DNA of 64,000 nucleotides, taken from Alistipes sp. Its GTDB lineage: Bacteria; Bacteroidota; Bacteroidia; Bacteroidales; Rikenellaceae. The stretch is taken from positions 1 through 64,000 of the forward strand of contig NZ_JAHHQJ010000013.1 of the NCBI RefSeq assembly GCF_020026455.1. Direction: 5' to 3'. The notes beneath the pieces were generated by a model. It saw only the letters and a program-made list of their open reading frames with translations. It was not told the origin of the DNA and made no database searches. The stretch's first letter is position 1. Each line of letters starts with the position of its first letter. A program made the translations under genes and the position numbers. This document shows positions 27,146 to 35,224 of this stretch, in pieces.

Positions 27146-27991
27146 ATGAAAAAACCGCTCATTACCACCCTGTTTGCACTCGCCGCAGTGCTGACGTCCG
27201 GCGCGCAGAGCCGCACCGAAACATACACCTTCGCGAGTGCGATCCTCGGAGCCGAAAAGAGTTGCACGGTCTACCTGCCCGACGGCTACGACAACACACC
27301 GGAGTCCTACCCCGTGCTCTACCTGCTGCACGGCGCCAGCGGCTGCCACACCGACTGGACCCGGAAAGGCGACCTGCGCCGCATTGCCGACGAAGCCATC
27401 GCCGCAGGCATGGCCCGCCCGATGATCGTCGTCATGCCCGACGCCTCGGGCGAAGGTCCGGACCTCACGGACAAGCACATGGGCTATTTCGACATTCCGG
27501 GCTGGGCCTACGAGCGCTTCTTCTTCGAGGAGTTCCTGCCCGCCGTCGAAAAGCACTACCGCATTGTCTCCGACAAGGCACACCGCGCCATTGCGGGGTT
27601 GTCGATGGGCGGCGGCGGCACGGCGGTCTACGCCCTGCGCCACCCCGAGCTGTTCGGCTCGGCCTGCTCGATGAGCGGCCTGCTGGACACCTTTCCCGGC
27701 AGCCGAAGCAACGACAACACCTTCCGTCAATCCGTCGCGGAGAACTCGCCCGTCGAGTTGCTGCGCCGAATGAGCGACCAGCAGCTCGACGGCGTGCGCT
27801 CGGTCCGCTGGTGGGTCGACTGCGGCGACGACGATTTCCTCTGGAAGTGCAACGTCGCCTTCTACACGCTCCTGCGCGAGCGCAACATTCCCCTGCAATA
27901 CCGCATGCGCGACGGCGGCCACACCTGGCGCTACTGGCAGACAGTGCTGCCCGATGCTCTGACATTCGTTTCGACCGGATTCGGCAAATAG
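27146..27991 (+). CDS. Secreted alpha/beta-hydrolase esterase
   Basis: A 281-residue exported esterase of the esterase D/CE1-like family. Signal peptide ending TSGAQ; the oxyanion-region strand VLYLLHGASG; nucleophile elbow GLSMGG (Ser153); an acidic residue in DCGDDDF; and the catalytic His in RDGGHTWRYW. All triad parts are present. Start 27146 opens on MKKPLITT and is better than an in-frame ATG 21 bp upstream. Likely substrates are acyl esters on sugars or small molecules. It stands alone and ends at a bidirectional terminator. Confidence 0.87.
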   Translation: MKKPLITTLFALAAVLTSGAQSRTETYTFASAILGAEKSCTVYLPDGYDNTPESYPVLYLLHGASGCHTDWTRKGDLRRIADEAIAAGMARPMIVVMPDASGEGPDLTDKHMGYFDIPGWAYERFFFEEFLPAVEKHYRIVSDKAHRAIAGLSMGGGGTAVYALRHPELFGSACSMSGLLDTFPGSRSNDNTFRQSVAENSPVELLRRMSDQQLDGVRSVRWWVDCGDDDFLWKCNVAFYTLLRERNIPLQYRMRDGGHTWRYWQTVLPDALTFVSTGFGK

Positions 27992-28013
27992 CCGCGCCAG
28001 CCCCACCCTCCCC

Positions 28014-28060
28014 TCAAAAAAAAGATGTGTCCAATTTTCCAATTGGACACATCTTTTTCT
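28014..28060. terminator. Bidirectional intrinsic terminator between convergent genes
   Basis: A 16-bp perfect stem (28021-28036 with 28041-28056) around a TTCC loop, with an A-run on the left and a T-run on the right. It serves the esterase gene on the plus strand and the propeller-like gene on the minus strand. Confidence 0.93.
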
Positions 28061-28072
28061 CCTTTCCGAATT

Positions 28073-28927
28073 TTACTTCACCTTCTCGAAGACGTAGACT
28101 TCGTGCACCTCGCCGTCATAGCCCGGGTAGAAGCCCCGGGGCATGCCCAGCACGATCCGCGCCCCGCGGTTGGCCAGCACCAGCAGTTCGCCCGTCGCAG
28201 GATCCACGGCCAGCCCCTCGATTTCGCCCGGACGGCGGAAATCGTCCATCGAACGGAACGGCAGCACCGTGGCATAGGATTTTCCGTCGCGCAGATCCGC
28301 GACGTAGAGGTTGTCCGGTTCATCGAGGTCGGCATCCCCGTCGTCCGCAGCGATCAACATGCGTCCGCCGACCATGAAAATCCCCTGCTGCCACTGGGGC
28401 ACGGGACGCAGGTGGACCTTGCGGACATACTGCCCCGTCTTCCGGTTGTAGCCGTAGACATAGCGTCCGTCGACCCAGTCGGCCATCCAGATCATGTCGC
28501 CGTCGCGGTCCACTGCCAACCCGCACACCTCGACCTGCCCCGACGAAGGTTCCCAGTCGATCGAACGTTTCCACTTCAACGTGTTGGCATCATAGACCGC
28601 CACCTGGATATTCTCCCCGCGGCCGTCGTTGAAGGATTCGATCCCGGCGTAAATCTCCCCGTCCCACACGTCGATGTCGCCGATGTGGTTGGCCTCCAGG
28701 GGCAGCCCCTCGAACGGCTGTTCGTTTTTGGCCACCAGCCGCCCCTGCTTGTCGTACTTGTAGAGCGCCGTGCTCCCCGAGACGTAGTAGCAGGCCGAAT
28801 CGGCGGCCACCCCCTGCCGTCCCTCGACGGGAATCACACGTTTCAGTCGGTACTCCGACCCCAACTCCTGCGCCCCGAGCGGCATTCCTGCCGCCAGCAA
28901 AAGCGCCAGCATCAAAATTCGTTTCAT
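28073..28927 (-). CDS. Exported beta-propeller-like protein
   Basis: A 284-residue secreted protein (signal MKRILMLALLLAAGMPLGAQ). The mature chain is rich in repeats of the kind DxxTxxxxR/VxVY, seen as VAVYDANTLKWKRSIDW, YVYGYNRKTGQYVRKV and LAVDPATGELLVLANR, typical of beta-propellers such as YncE. Start 28927 is preferred to the ATG at 28945 and to a TTG at 29011, because the yidC terminator occupies 28959-29003. No enzyme motif is visible, so ligand and role are unknown. Confidence 0.72.
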   Translation of the reverse strand: MKRILMLALLLAAGMPLGAQELGSEYRLKRVIPVEGRQGVAADSACYYVSGSTALYKYDKQGRLVAKNEQPFEGLPLEANHIGDIDVWDGEIYAGIESFNDGRGENIQVAVYDANTLKWKRSIDWEPSSGQVEVCGLAVDRDGDMIWMADWVDGRYVYGYNRKTGQYVRKVHLRPVPQWQQGIFMVGGRMLIAADDGDADLDEPDNLYVADLRDGKSYATVLPFRSMDDFRRPGEIEGLAVDPATGELLVLANRGARIVLGMPRGFYPGYDGEVHEVYVFEKVK

Positions 28928-28958
28928 CACGATATCGTTTTTCATACGCTTCCCAAAC

Positions 28959-29003
28959 AAAAAAGGGGCCGGAGCGTTCCCAATCCGGAATCCGCTCCGC
29001 CCC
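28959..29003 (-). terminator. Intrinsic terminator after yidC
   Basis: A GC-rich hairpin (28965-28976 with 28993-29003, one bulge), followed on the minus strand by six Ts (28964-28959). It separates the yidC transcript from the propeller-like gene. Confidence 0.8.
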
Positions 29004-29028
29004 GAGTTCAAAGCGGTGGGTGTTCCGC

Positions 29029-30975
29029 CTATTTTCTCTTCGCGTTCTGCCGCGCCTCCTGCTGACGCATCAGCTCTTCGTAGCGCTGCTGGAATTTCGA
29101 TTTCTTGCCTTTCGACTTCTTCGCGGCGTTCGCCTGCATGATCGCGTGGATCTTGTTGTCGTCGACCATGCGTCGGATGACGAGCGTCTGCCCGATGGTG
29201 AAGAGGTTCGACAGCAGGTAGTAGTAGCAGAGACCGCTCGAATAGCTGTTGAACCAGAAAAGCATCATGATCGGCATCATGTAGACCATCATGAACTTCA
29301 TGCCGGCCATCTGGGGCTGCGACGAAGCCGTCTGCTGGTAGTTGAACCAGGAGTATCCGAACATCGACAGGGCCATCAGCAGGGCGAACAGCGAAACGTG
29401 ATCGCCGTAGAAGGGGATCGAGAAGGGCAGATTCAGCACACTGTCATACGACGAGAGGTCGTCGGCCCACAGGAAGGGCTGCTCGCGCAGCTCGATCGAG
29501 GCGGGGAAGAAGCGGAACATGGCGATCAGGATCGGCATCTGAATCAGCAGCGGAATACAGCCGCCCATGGGGTTGATGCCGACCTTCTTGTAGAGTTCCA
29601 TCATCGCCTGCTGCTTTTTCATGGCATCCTCCGGCTTGGGATACTTCTTCGCCAGTTCGTCGACCTGAGGTTTGACCAGACGCATCTTGGCCATCGAGAC
29701 GTAGCTCTTGTAGGTCAGCGGCGAGATCACCAGCTTCACGAGGAGCACCAGGATGAAGATGATGATGCCGAAGCTGCCGATGTAGTTACGCAGGAAGTCG
29801 AAAACCGGAATCACACACCAGCGGTTGACCCATCCGAAGATGCCCCATCCCAGCGGCACGAGCCGCTCCAGATAGATGTCCGTACCGCTCGGCTCGTCGA
29901 CCTTCTTAAGGATCGAGTACTTGTTGGGACCGAAATAGAATGCGAAGTTATATCCCTCGGTCTGCGGCGTATAGGGCAGTCCCATCTGAGCCGTGAAGGT
30001 CTTGAGCAGCGTCGACTCGGGAGCCGCCGTGTCGAAGGCCAGGTTGGCATAGGCCACGTTGTCCGGAGCGATGAACACCGACGAGAAGAACTGCTGCTTG
30101 AAAGCCACCCAGTTGACCTGCGTGGTGATGTTCTTCGACTTGGCGCCCTCGCTCATGCCCAGCTCCTCGATCGACGATTCGTCGGGGAATCGGTACGAGA
30201 GCGTGGTGTACATGTTCTCGTTCTGGAATCCCTTCTCGTTCTGGAAGGTGGTGTTCGCCCAGTCGATCAGAATCTGCGTCTGGTTGGCCATCTCCGGGGC
30301 CATGTTCACCATCCGCACGTCGAAGTCGACCAGATAGTCCCGCTCGGGCGCCTGCGTATCATAGATCAGGTAACGATATTCCAGATAGGCCCCCTCCGCG
30401 ACCGGAAGACGCATCACGACACTCTTGGCACCGTCCGCCTCCCCGACCACGGGCTGGGGCGTGAACACATAATCCAGCGTGTTGACCGGCACGTTCTTCA
30501 GCCCCTTCTTCAGGTAGAACGAAAGTCCGAAACGCGCCGTGGCCGGGTCCATCATCTCGATCTTCCGGTCTCGTTTTCCGCGCGGTCCGTATTGGGTATA
30601 ATCCTTCAGCGTAACGCCCTTGATCTGGCCGCCTCGGGTGGAGAAGAGCACCGCTATCACGTCGTTCTCCACGACGAATTCTTCGGCCTCGGCCTCGCGG
30701 GCCGCCGTCAGCGACTCGCCCAGCGTCTCCACCTGGCGCTCGCGTACCGCCGCCGCAGCCTCGGCTGCCGTCACTGCGGCCTGCAGGCCGTTGGCCGACA
30801 CCAGCGAATCGACCGCGGGAGCCGTCGCCCGAGCCGCTGCGGCTACCGAATCGACATAGGCCTCGTATGCGGCTTTCTGGTCGAGATACTCTTTCTGCTG
30901 CTTGCTGTTGAAGTAGGCGAATCCCAGAAAAAGAACCGCTACGATGGCAATGCCGATGATTGATTTTTTATCCAT
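29029..30975 (-). CDS. yidC: Membrane protein insertase YidC
   Basis: A 648-residue inner-membrane insertase. An N-terminal membrane anchor (IIGIAIVAVLFLGFAYF) is followed by a large periplasmic domain with a Bacteroidota-type Ala/Glu-rich segment, then the conserved five-helix core beginning near GIFGWVNRW and including LVKLVISPLTYKSYVSMAKM and GCIPLLIQMPILIAMFRFF. The basic C-terminal tail (KKSKGKKSKFQQRYEEL) probably contacts the ribosome. It lies 36 bp downstream of pyrG on the same strand and is likely co-transcribed, an arrangement common in Bacteroidales. Confidence 0.97.
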   Translation of the reverse strand: MDKKSIIGIAIVAVLFLGFAYFNSKQQKEYLDQKAAYEAYVDSVAAAARATAPAVDSLVSANGLQAAVTAAEAAAAVRERQVETLGESLTAAREAEAEEFVVENDVIAVLFSTRGGQIKGVTLKDYTQYGPRGKRDRKIEMMDPATARFGLSFYLKKGLKNVPVNTLDYVFTPQPVVGEADGAKSVVMRLPVAEGAYLEYRYLIYDTQAPERDYLVDFDVRMVNMAPEMANQTQILIDWANTTFQNEKGFQNENMYTTLSYRFPDESSIEELGMSEGAKSKNITTQVNWVAFKQQFFSSVFIAPDNVAYANLAFDTAAPESTLLKTFTAQMGLPYTPQTEGYNFAFYFGPNKYSILKKVDEPSGTDIYLERLVPLGWGIFGWVNRWCVIPVFDFLRNYIGSFGIIIFILVLLVKLVISPLTYKSYVSMAKMRLVKPQVDELAKKYPKPEDAMKKQQAMMELYKKVGINPMGGCIPLLIQMPILIAMFRFFPASIELREQPFLWADDLSSYDSVLNLPFSIPFYGDHVSLFALLMALSMFGYSWFNYQQTASSQPQMAGMKFMMVYMMPIMMLFWFNSYSSGLCYYYLLSNLFTIGQTLVIRRMVDDNKIHAIMQANAAKKSKGKKSKFQQRYEELMRQQEARQNAKRK

Positions 30976-31011
30976 TAAACTGTCTTGCTTTTTTATCTTT
31001 TCAGAAGATGA

Positions 31012-32631
31012 TTACTTCGTCTCCGCATACGCCAGTGCGGCCTTCACAAAGGCTACGAACAGCGGCGAGGGGCTCAATACGGTGCTCTTGTATTCGGGAT
31101 GGTACTGCGTACCGACGAACCAGGGATGGTTCTCGATCTCGACGACCTCGACCAGGTTCGTGTCGGGATTCACACCCACGGCCTTCATCCCGGCCGCCTC
31201 GAACTGCTCCAGATAGTCGCTGTTGAACTCGTAGCGGTGGCGGTGGCGCTCCGAAATGTTGAGTTTGCCGTAGGCGGCAGCGGTCTTCGATCCCTTTTTC
31301 AGCACACAGGGATAGGCCCCCAGACGCATCGTGCCGCCTTTGGCCGTAACCCCCTTCTGCTCCTCCATCAGGTCGATGACCGGATGCGGCGTCTGCTCCA
31401 TCTCGCTCGAATTGGCATCGGCCAGCCCCAGCACGTGACGCGCGAACTCGATCACCGCACACTGCATGCCCAGACAGATGCCCAGGAAGGGAATGTTGTT
31501 CTCGCGGGCGAAGCGCACGGCCTCGATCTTCCCCTCGATGCCACGGTTGCCGAAGCCCGGGGCCACCAGGATGCCGGACATCTTGCCCAGCAGCGCAGCC
31601 ACACTCTCGCGGGTGATCTTCTCCGAATTGACATAGTGCAACTTGACCTTACAGTCGTTGACCGCCCCGGCGTGGATGAACGATTCGCAGATCGACTTGT
31701 AGGCGTCGGGCAGCTCGGTATACTTGCCGACCAGCGCGATCTCGATCTTCTTCGAGGGGTGCTTCACCTTCTCGACGAATGCGCTCCAGGCGGCCATGTC
31801 CGGCTCCTTGTCGGCCGGGAGTTCCAGTTTGTCCAGCACGACCTCGTCCAGATGCTGTTCGTGCATTTTCAGCGGCACTTCGTAGATCGTCGGCACGTCG
31901 ATCGACTCCATCACGGCATTGGCGTCGACGTTGCAGAACAGGGCCACCTTGCGCTTGAGGGCCGCCGACAGCGGATGGTCGGCGCGCAGCACGAGAATCT
32001 CGGGCTGAAGACCGTTCTCCAGCAGGGCCTTCACCGAGTGCTGCGTGGGCTTTGTCTTCAACTCGCCCGAAGCGGCCATGTAGGGGATCAGCGTCAGATG
32101 TACCAGCGCCGTATTCCGATACCCCAGCGAGTAGCGCAGCTGGCGCACCGACTCGATGAAGGGCTGCGACTCGATGTCACCCACCGTGCCGCCGATCTCC
32201 GTAATGATCACGTCGTATTTCTTGGTCTGCCCCAGCAGCTGAATGCGGCGTTTGATCTCGTCGGTGATGTGGGGAATGACCTGCACGGTCTTGCCCAGGT
32301 ACTCGCCCTTGCGCTCCTTCTCGATGACGCTCTTGTAGATACGGCCCGTCGTGACGTTATTGGCCTTCGACGTGGGCTGGTTCGTGAAGCGCTCGTAGTG
32401 TCCCAGGTCGAGGTCCGTTTCGGCGCCGTCCTCGGTGACGTAGCACTCTCCGTGCTCATAGGGATTGAGCGTTCCGGGATCCACGTTGATGTAGGGGTCG
32501 AGTTTCTGAATGGTCACCGAGTAACCGCGGGCCTGCAGCAGGCGGGCGATCGAAGCCGAAATAATACCCTTACCGAGCGACGAGGCCACGCCGCCCGTTA
32601 CGAATATGTACTTGGGTTTGGAAAGTTTCAT
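31012..32631 (-). CDS. pyrG: CTP synthase
   Basis: A 539-residue enzyme making CTP from UTP with glutamine. The synthetase domain opens YIFVTGGVASSLGKGI (P-loop-like), with YINVDPGTLNPYEHGE and ITEIGGTVGDIES. The C-terminal glutaminase has FLGICLGMQ (Cys386 nucleophile) and a His/Glu pair in QYHPEYKS. The start at 32631 (MKLSKPKY) is the normal PyrG N-terminus; an open frame extends 54 bp upstream without homology. It heads an operon with yidC. Confidence 0.97.
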   Translation of the reverse strand: MKLSKPKYIFVTGGVASSLGKGIISASIARLLQARGYSVTIQKLDPYINVDPGTLNPYEHGECYVTEDGAETDLDLGHYERFTNQPTSKANNVTTGRIYKSVIEKERKGEYLGKTVQVIPHITDEIKRRIQLLGQTKKYDVIITEIGGTVGDIESQPFIESVRQLRYSLGYRNTALVHLTLIPYMAASGELKTKPTQHSVKALLENGLQPEILVLRADHPLSAALKRKVALFCNVDANAVMESIDVPTIYEVPLKMHEQHLDEVVLDKLELPADKEPDMAAWSAFVEKVKHPSKKIEIALVGKYTELPDAYKSICESFIHAGAVNDCKVKLHYVNSEKITRESVAALLGKMSGILVAPGFGNRGIEGKIEAVRFARENNIPFLGICLGMQCAVIEFARHVLGLADANSSEMEQTPHPVIDLMEEQKGVTAKGGTMRLGAYPCVLKKGSKTAAAYGKLNISERHRHRYEFNSDYLEQFEAAGMKAVGVNPDTNLVEVVEIENHPWFVGTQYHPEYKSTVLSPSPLFVAFVKAALAYAETK

Positions 32632-32782
32632 TACTGTTCTATTTATAAATTTCGTTGTAACACCGTTCAGGGCTTTTTCCGCCACATCCGCCTCGGCGGC
32701 TGTGACCCGGGGGACGGCTTGGGCCCGGCTGCGCGCCCTTGCGCCGCGGCCCGTCCTCCGGAGCGACCGGGCGATCCGATCG

Positions 32783-35044
32783 TCAGGCGTTGCTGTTTTC
32801 GTCCTGCTCCTGCCTGTCGATCAGCTTCACCTTCTCGATCGTCGCGGCCATCTCCTCGCGGGCGCGGTTGATCTTGGCACGCACGTCGGCCACCAGGGCC
32901 TCGGCATTCTTCGACTTGGCAAAGAAGCCGATGTTGTTCTCCAGCAGCCCGATCTCCTGCTCCAGCTGACGCACCTTGTTGTAGAGGCGCTCGCGTTCCG
33001 AACGCAGCCGGCGGTCGCCCGAAGCCTTGATCGACGAGAGTTTCTCGCGGAAGCGGCCCATCGAACGGTCGCGCTCCGAGCCGCGCAGCGTGTCGAAGAG
33101 CCCGTCCACGGCGGCCTTGTATTTTTTCTGGATGGCATCCTTCTGTCTGATGGGCACAAAACCGATCTCACCCCAGCGGCGCTGGAATTCGCGGATCACC
33201 TCATAGCCTCCGGCCTTCACGTCGGCCGCAGCCATCTCTTCCAGCAGGGCGAGTTTCTTCCGCAGGTTCTCCTCGTGCTCGCCGTCGACGCTCGCGAAGT
33301 GTGCCGCCTTGCGCTCGAAGAACTTGTCGCAGGCATGGCGGAAACGCTTCCAAATGGCGTCCGAATGGCGCCGCGACACGGCACCGATCTGCTTCCAGCG
33401 GGCCTGCAGGGCGATCAGCTCGTCGGTGGCCTTCTTCCACTCCTCGCTGTTCATCAGCGACTCGGCGGCCTCGCAGATCTCGACCTTCAACTGGAGGTTG
33501 TGCTCCATCTCGGTCTTCATTCCGGCATAGAACAGCCGCTTGGCCTCGAAGAACCGGTCGCACGCCGTGCGGAAACGTTCGTAGATGCGGTTGTTGTCTT
33601 TCTTCGGCGCGAAACCGATGGTCTTCCAGGTCTTCTGAATCTCCAGCAGGCGGTCGCTCGCCCGGTTCCACTCCTTGCGGGTGGTGAGCGGCTGGGCCGA
33701 GAGTTCCTCCGTGGCGACACACAAGCCGGTCTTGAGTTCGAGGTTCTTCACCTGCTCGTTCTTCAGGGCTTCGAAATACTCCTGATGCTGCTTGTTGATG
33801 CGGCTCGACGCGGCCTTGAAACGCTCCCAGAGCACCTCCTTGTACTCGTTGGCTACGGGACCCGTCTCGCGCCACTCGTCGTGGAGTTTTTGCAGCTTGT
33901 GGAACGCCTCGACGACAGAAGGCTCCAGCACCAGCGCCTCGGCCTGCTCGCAGAGGGCCACCTTCTGCTCGTAGTTCTTCTTCAGATCGAGGTCGCGCAA
34001 CTCCTTGTTTATCTTGATGAAGCTGTAAAAATTCTCGACATGCAGGTTGTAGGTCTCCCACAAATCCTTAACATGCTGCTGCGGCACGATGCCGGTATCC
34101 TTCCAGCGCTGCTGCAATTCGCGGAACTTGTTGAACGTATGGTTGAGCGTCTCGTCCGAATCGACCAGCTCCTTGAGCTCCTCGATGATCGCCTGCTTGA
34201 CCTTGAGATTCGCCTCCTTCTCGGCTTCGAGATTGGCGATGAACACGTCGCGGCGGTGGCGGTACTCCTTGAACAGCTCCTTGAGCTGCGTCTCGGCGCC
34301 GTCTACCGAAGGAGCGAAATTCTCCTCGGCGCCGCCCTCCTCGATGAAGCGGCGGCGTGCAGCCTCGACCTCGGTGCGGCGGATGCGGTAAAAGGCGATC
34401 TTCAAAGCCTCCACATCCCGGCGGATCGACTGCACGGGCTGCTCCTCGAGCATCCGCGCGAACAGGGCCACCAACTCCTCCTTGCTCTTCCCGGCGAACT
34501 TGTCCGCCTCGGGCTTCTGCGCGGCGAGTTCCTCCGCGGCCTCCTCCTCGGGCGTCGCGTCCTCGATCTCCAGCCCGGCATGCTGCGCCACGAGTGCAGC
34601 CTCCTCATCGGCAAAGTCCACCGCCATGTCCCGGGGTGCCTCCTCATCCTCCGCTTCGGCCGGCACCGACTCGGCGGCCGGCTTGATCCGGGCACGCTTG
34701 GCACGAGGTGCAGCCTCCTCCCCGGGGATCGGCTCCCCGACGGGCTCCTCCGCAGACATCCCTGCAGCGGACTGCTCCGCACCGGCAGACACTTCGGCAA
34801 CTCCGGCAGACGCTTCGACAGACGCTTCGGCGGCGGGCTCCTGCGTCACGGCCGATTCCGCGGACGCATCCGCAACCTCCGCAACAGGTTCTTCCGCAGC
34901 AGCGGACGCCTCCGCATCCGGTTCGGCAGCGGGCATTTCGGGTTCAGGAACTCGGGCAGTCACGGCAGAATTCGCTTGCTTATCTTCAGCCGCAGGGCTG
35001 ACTCGCTGCTCGGGAGCAGGAAGTGTCGGTTTTTCAGTAGCCAT
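32783..35044 (-). CDS. DUF349 helical-repeat protein with an acidic N-terminal tail
   Basis: A 753-residue protein, all helical and charged. The first ~180 residues are low-complexity Ala/Glu/Pro; then come several tandem DUF349 repeats, each with a RWKxIG/W-type motif (LQQRWKDTGIVP, LHDEWRETGPVA, IQKTWKTIGFAP, LQARWKQIGAVS, FQRRWGEIGFVP). A coiled-coil segment (RQLEQEIGLLENNIGF) ends the chain. The start at 35044 fits MATEKPTL; upstream codons read through the promoter. DUF349 proteins are common in Bacteroidota and their biochemical role is not well established. Promoter at 35094-35124. Confidence 0.88.
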   Translation of the reverse strand: MATEKPTLPAPEQRVSPAAEDKQANSAVTARVPEPEMPAAEPDAEASAAAEEPVAEVADASAESAVTQEPAAEASVEASAGVAEVSAGAEQSAAGMSAEEPVGEPIPGEEAAPRAKRARIKPAAESVPAEAEDEEAPRDMAVDFADEEAALVAQHAGLEIEDATPEEEAAEELAAQKPEADKFAGKSKEELVALFARMLEEQPVQSIRRDVEALKIAFYRIRRTEVEAARRRFIEEGGAEENFAPSVDGAETQLKELFKEYRHRRDVFIANLEAEKEANLKVKQAIIEELKELVDSDETLNHTFNKFRELQQRWKDTGIVPQQHVKDLWETYNLHVENFYSFIKINKELRDLDLKKNYEQKVALCEQAEALVLEPSVVEAFHKLQKLHDEWRETGPVANEYKEVLWERFKAASSRINKQHQEYFEALKNEQVKNLELKTGLCVATEELSAQPLTTRKEWNRASDRLLEIQKTWKTIGFAPKKDNNRIYERFRTACDRFFEAKRLFYAGMKTEMEHNLQLKVEICEAAESLMNSEEWKKATDELIALQARWKQIGAVSRRHSDAIWKRFRHACDKFFERKAAHFASVDGEHEENLRKKLALLEEMAAADVKAGGYEVIREFQRRWGEIGFVPIRQKDAIQKKYKAAVDGLFDTLRGSERDRSMGRFREKLSSIKASGDRRLRSERERLYNKVRQLEQEIGLLENNIGFFAKSKNAEALVADVRAKINRAREEMAATIEKVKLIDRQEQDENSNA

Positions 35045-35064
35045 TTCAGTACACGTTTTTGGTT

Positions 35065-35078
35065 CCCGCATATGCGGG
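35065..35078. promoter_or_regulatory. 14-bp perfect palindrome in the DUF349 leader
   Basis: CCCGCATATGCGGG lies between the promoter (35094-35124) and the start codon at 35044, close to the expected transcription start. It could be an operator or a small hairpin at the 5' end of the mRNA. It is too short and lacks a T-run for a terminator. Confidence 0.5.
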
Positions 35079-35093
35079 AGCATATAAATCTCG

Positions 35094-35124
35094 CAAATAT
35101 AACCATTTTATGCGGAACGCCGAA
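35094..35124 (-). promoter_or_regulatory. Promoter of the DUF349 gene
   Basis: On the minus strand TTCG (35124-35121), 19 bp, then TATATTTG (35101-35094), 49 bp before the ATG. Confidence 0.68.
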
Positions 35125-35224
35125 AAGATTTCGTCAAAACATGCAACCGCGCCGCCCTCCGGGAGTGCGAAATGGCTGCATCCCGATACGGCGGCGCGAT
35201 TTTTCAGTCCGTTGCGGCCCCTCG

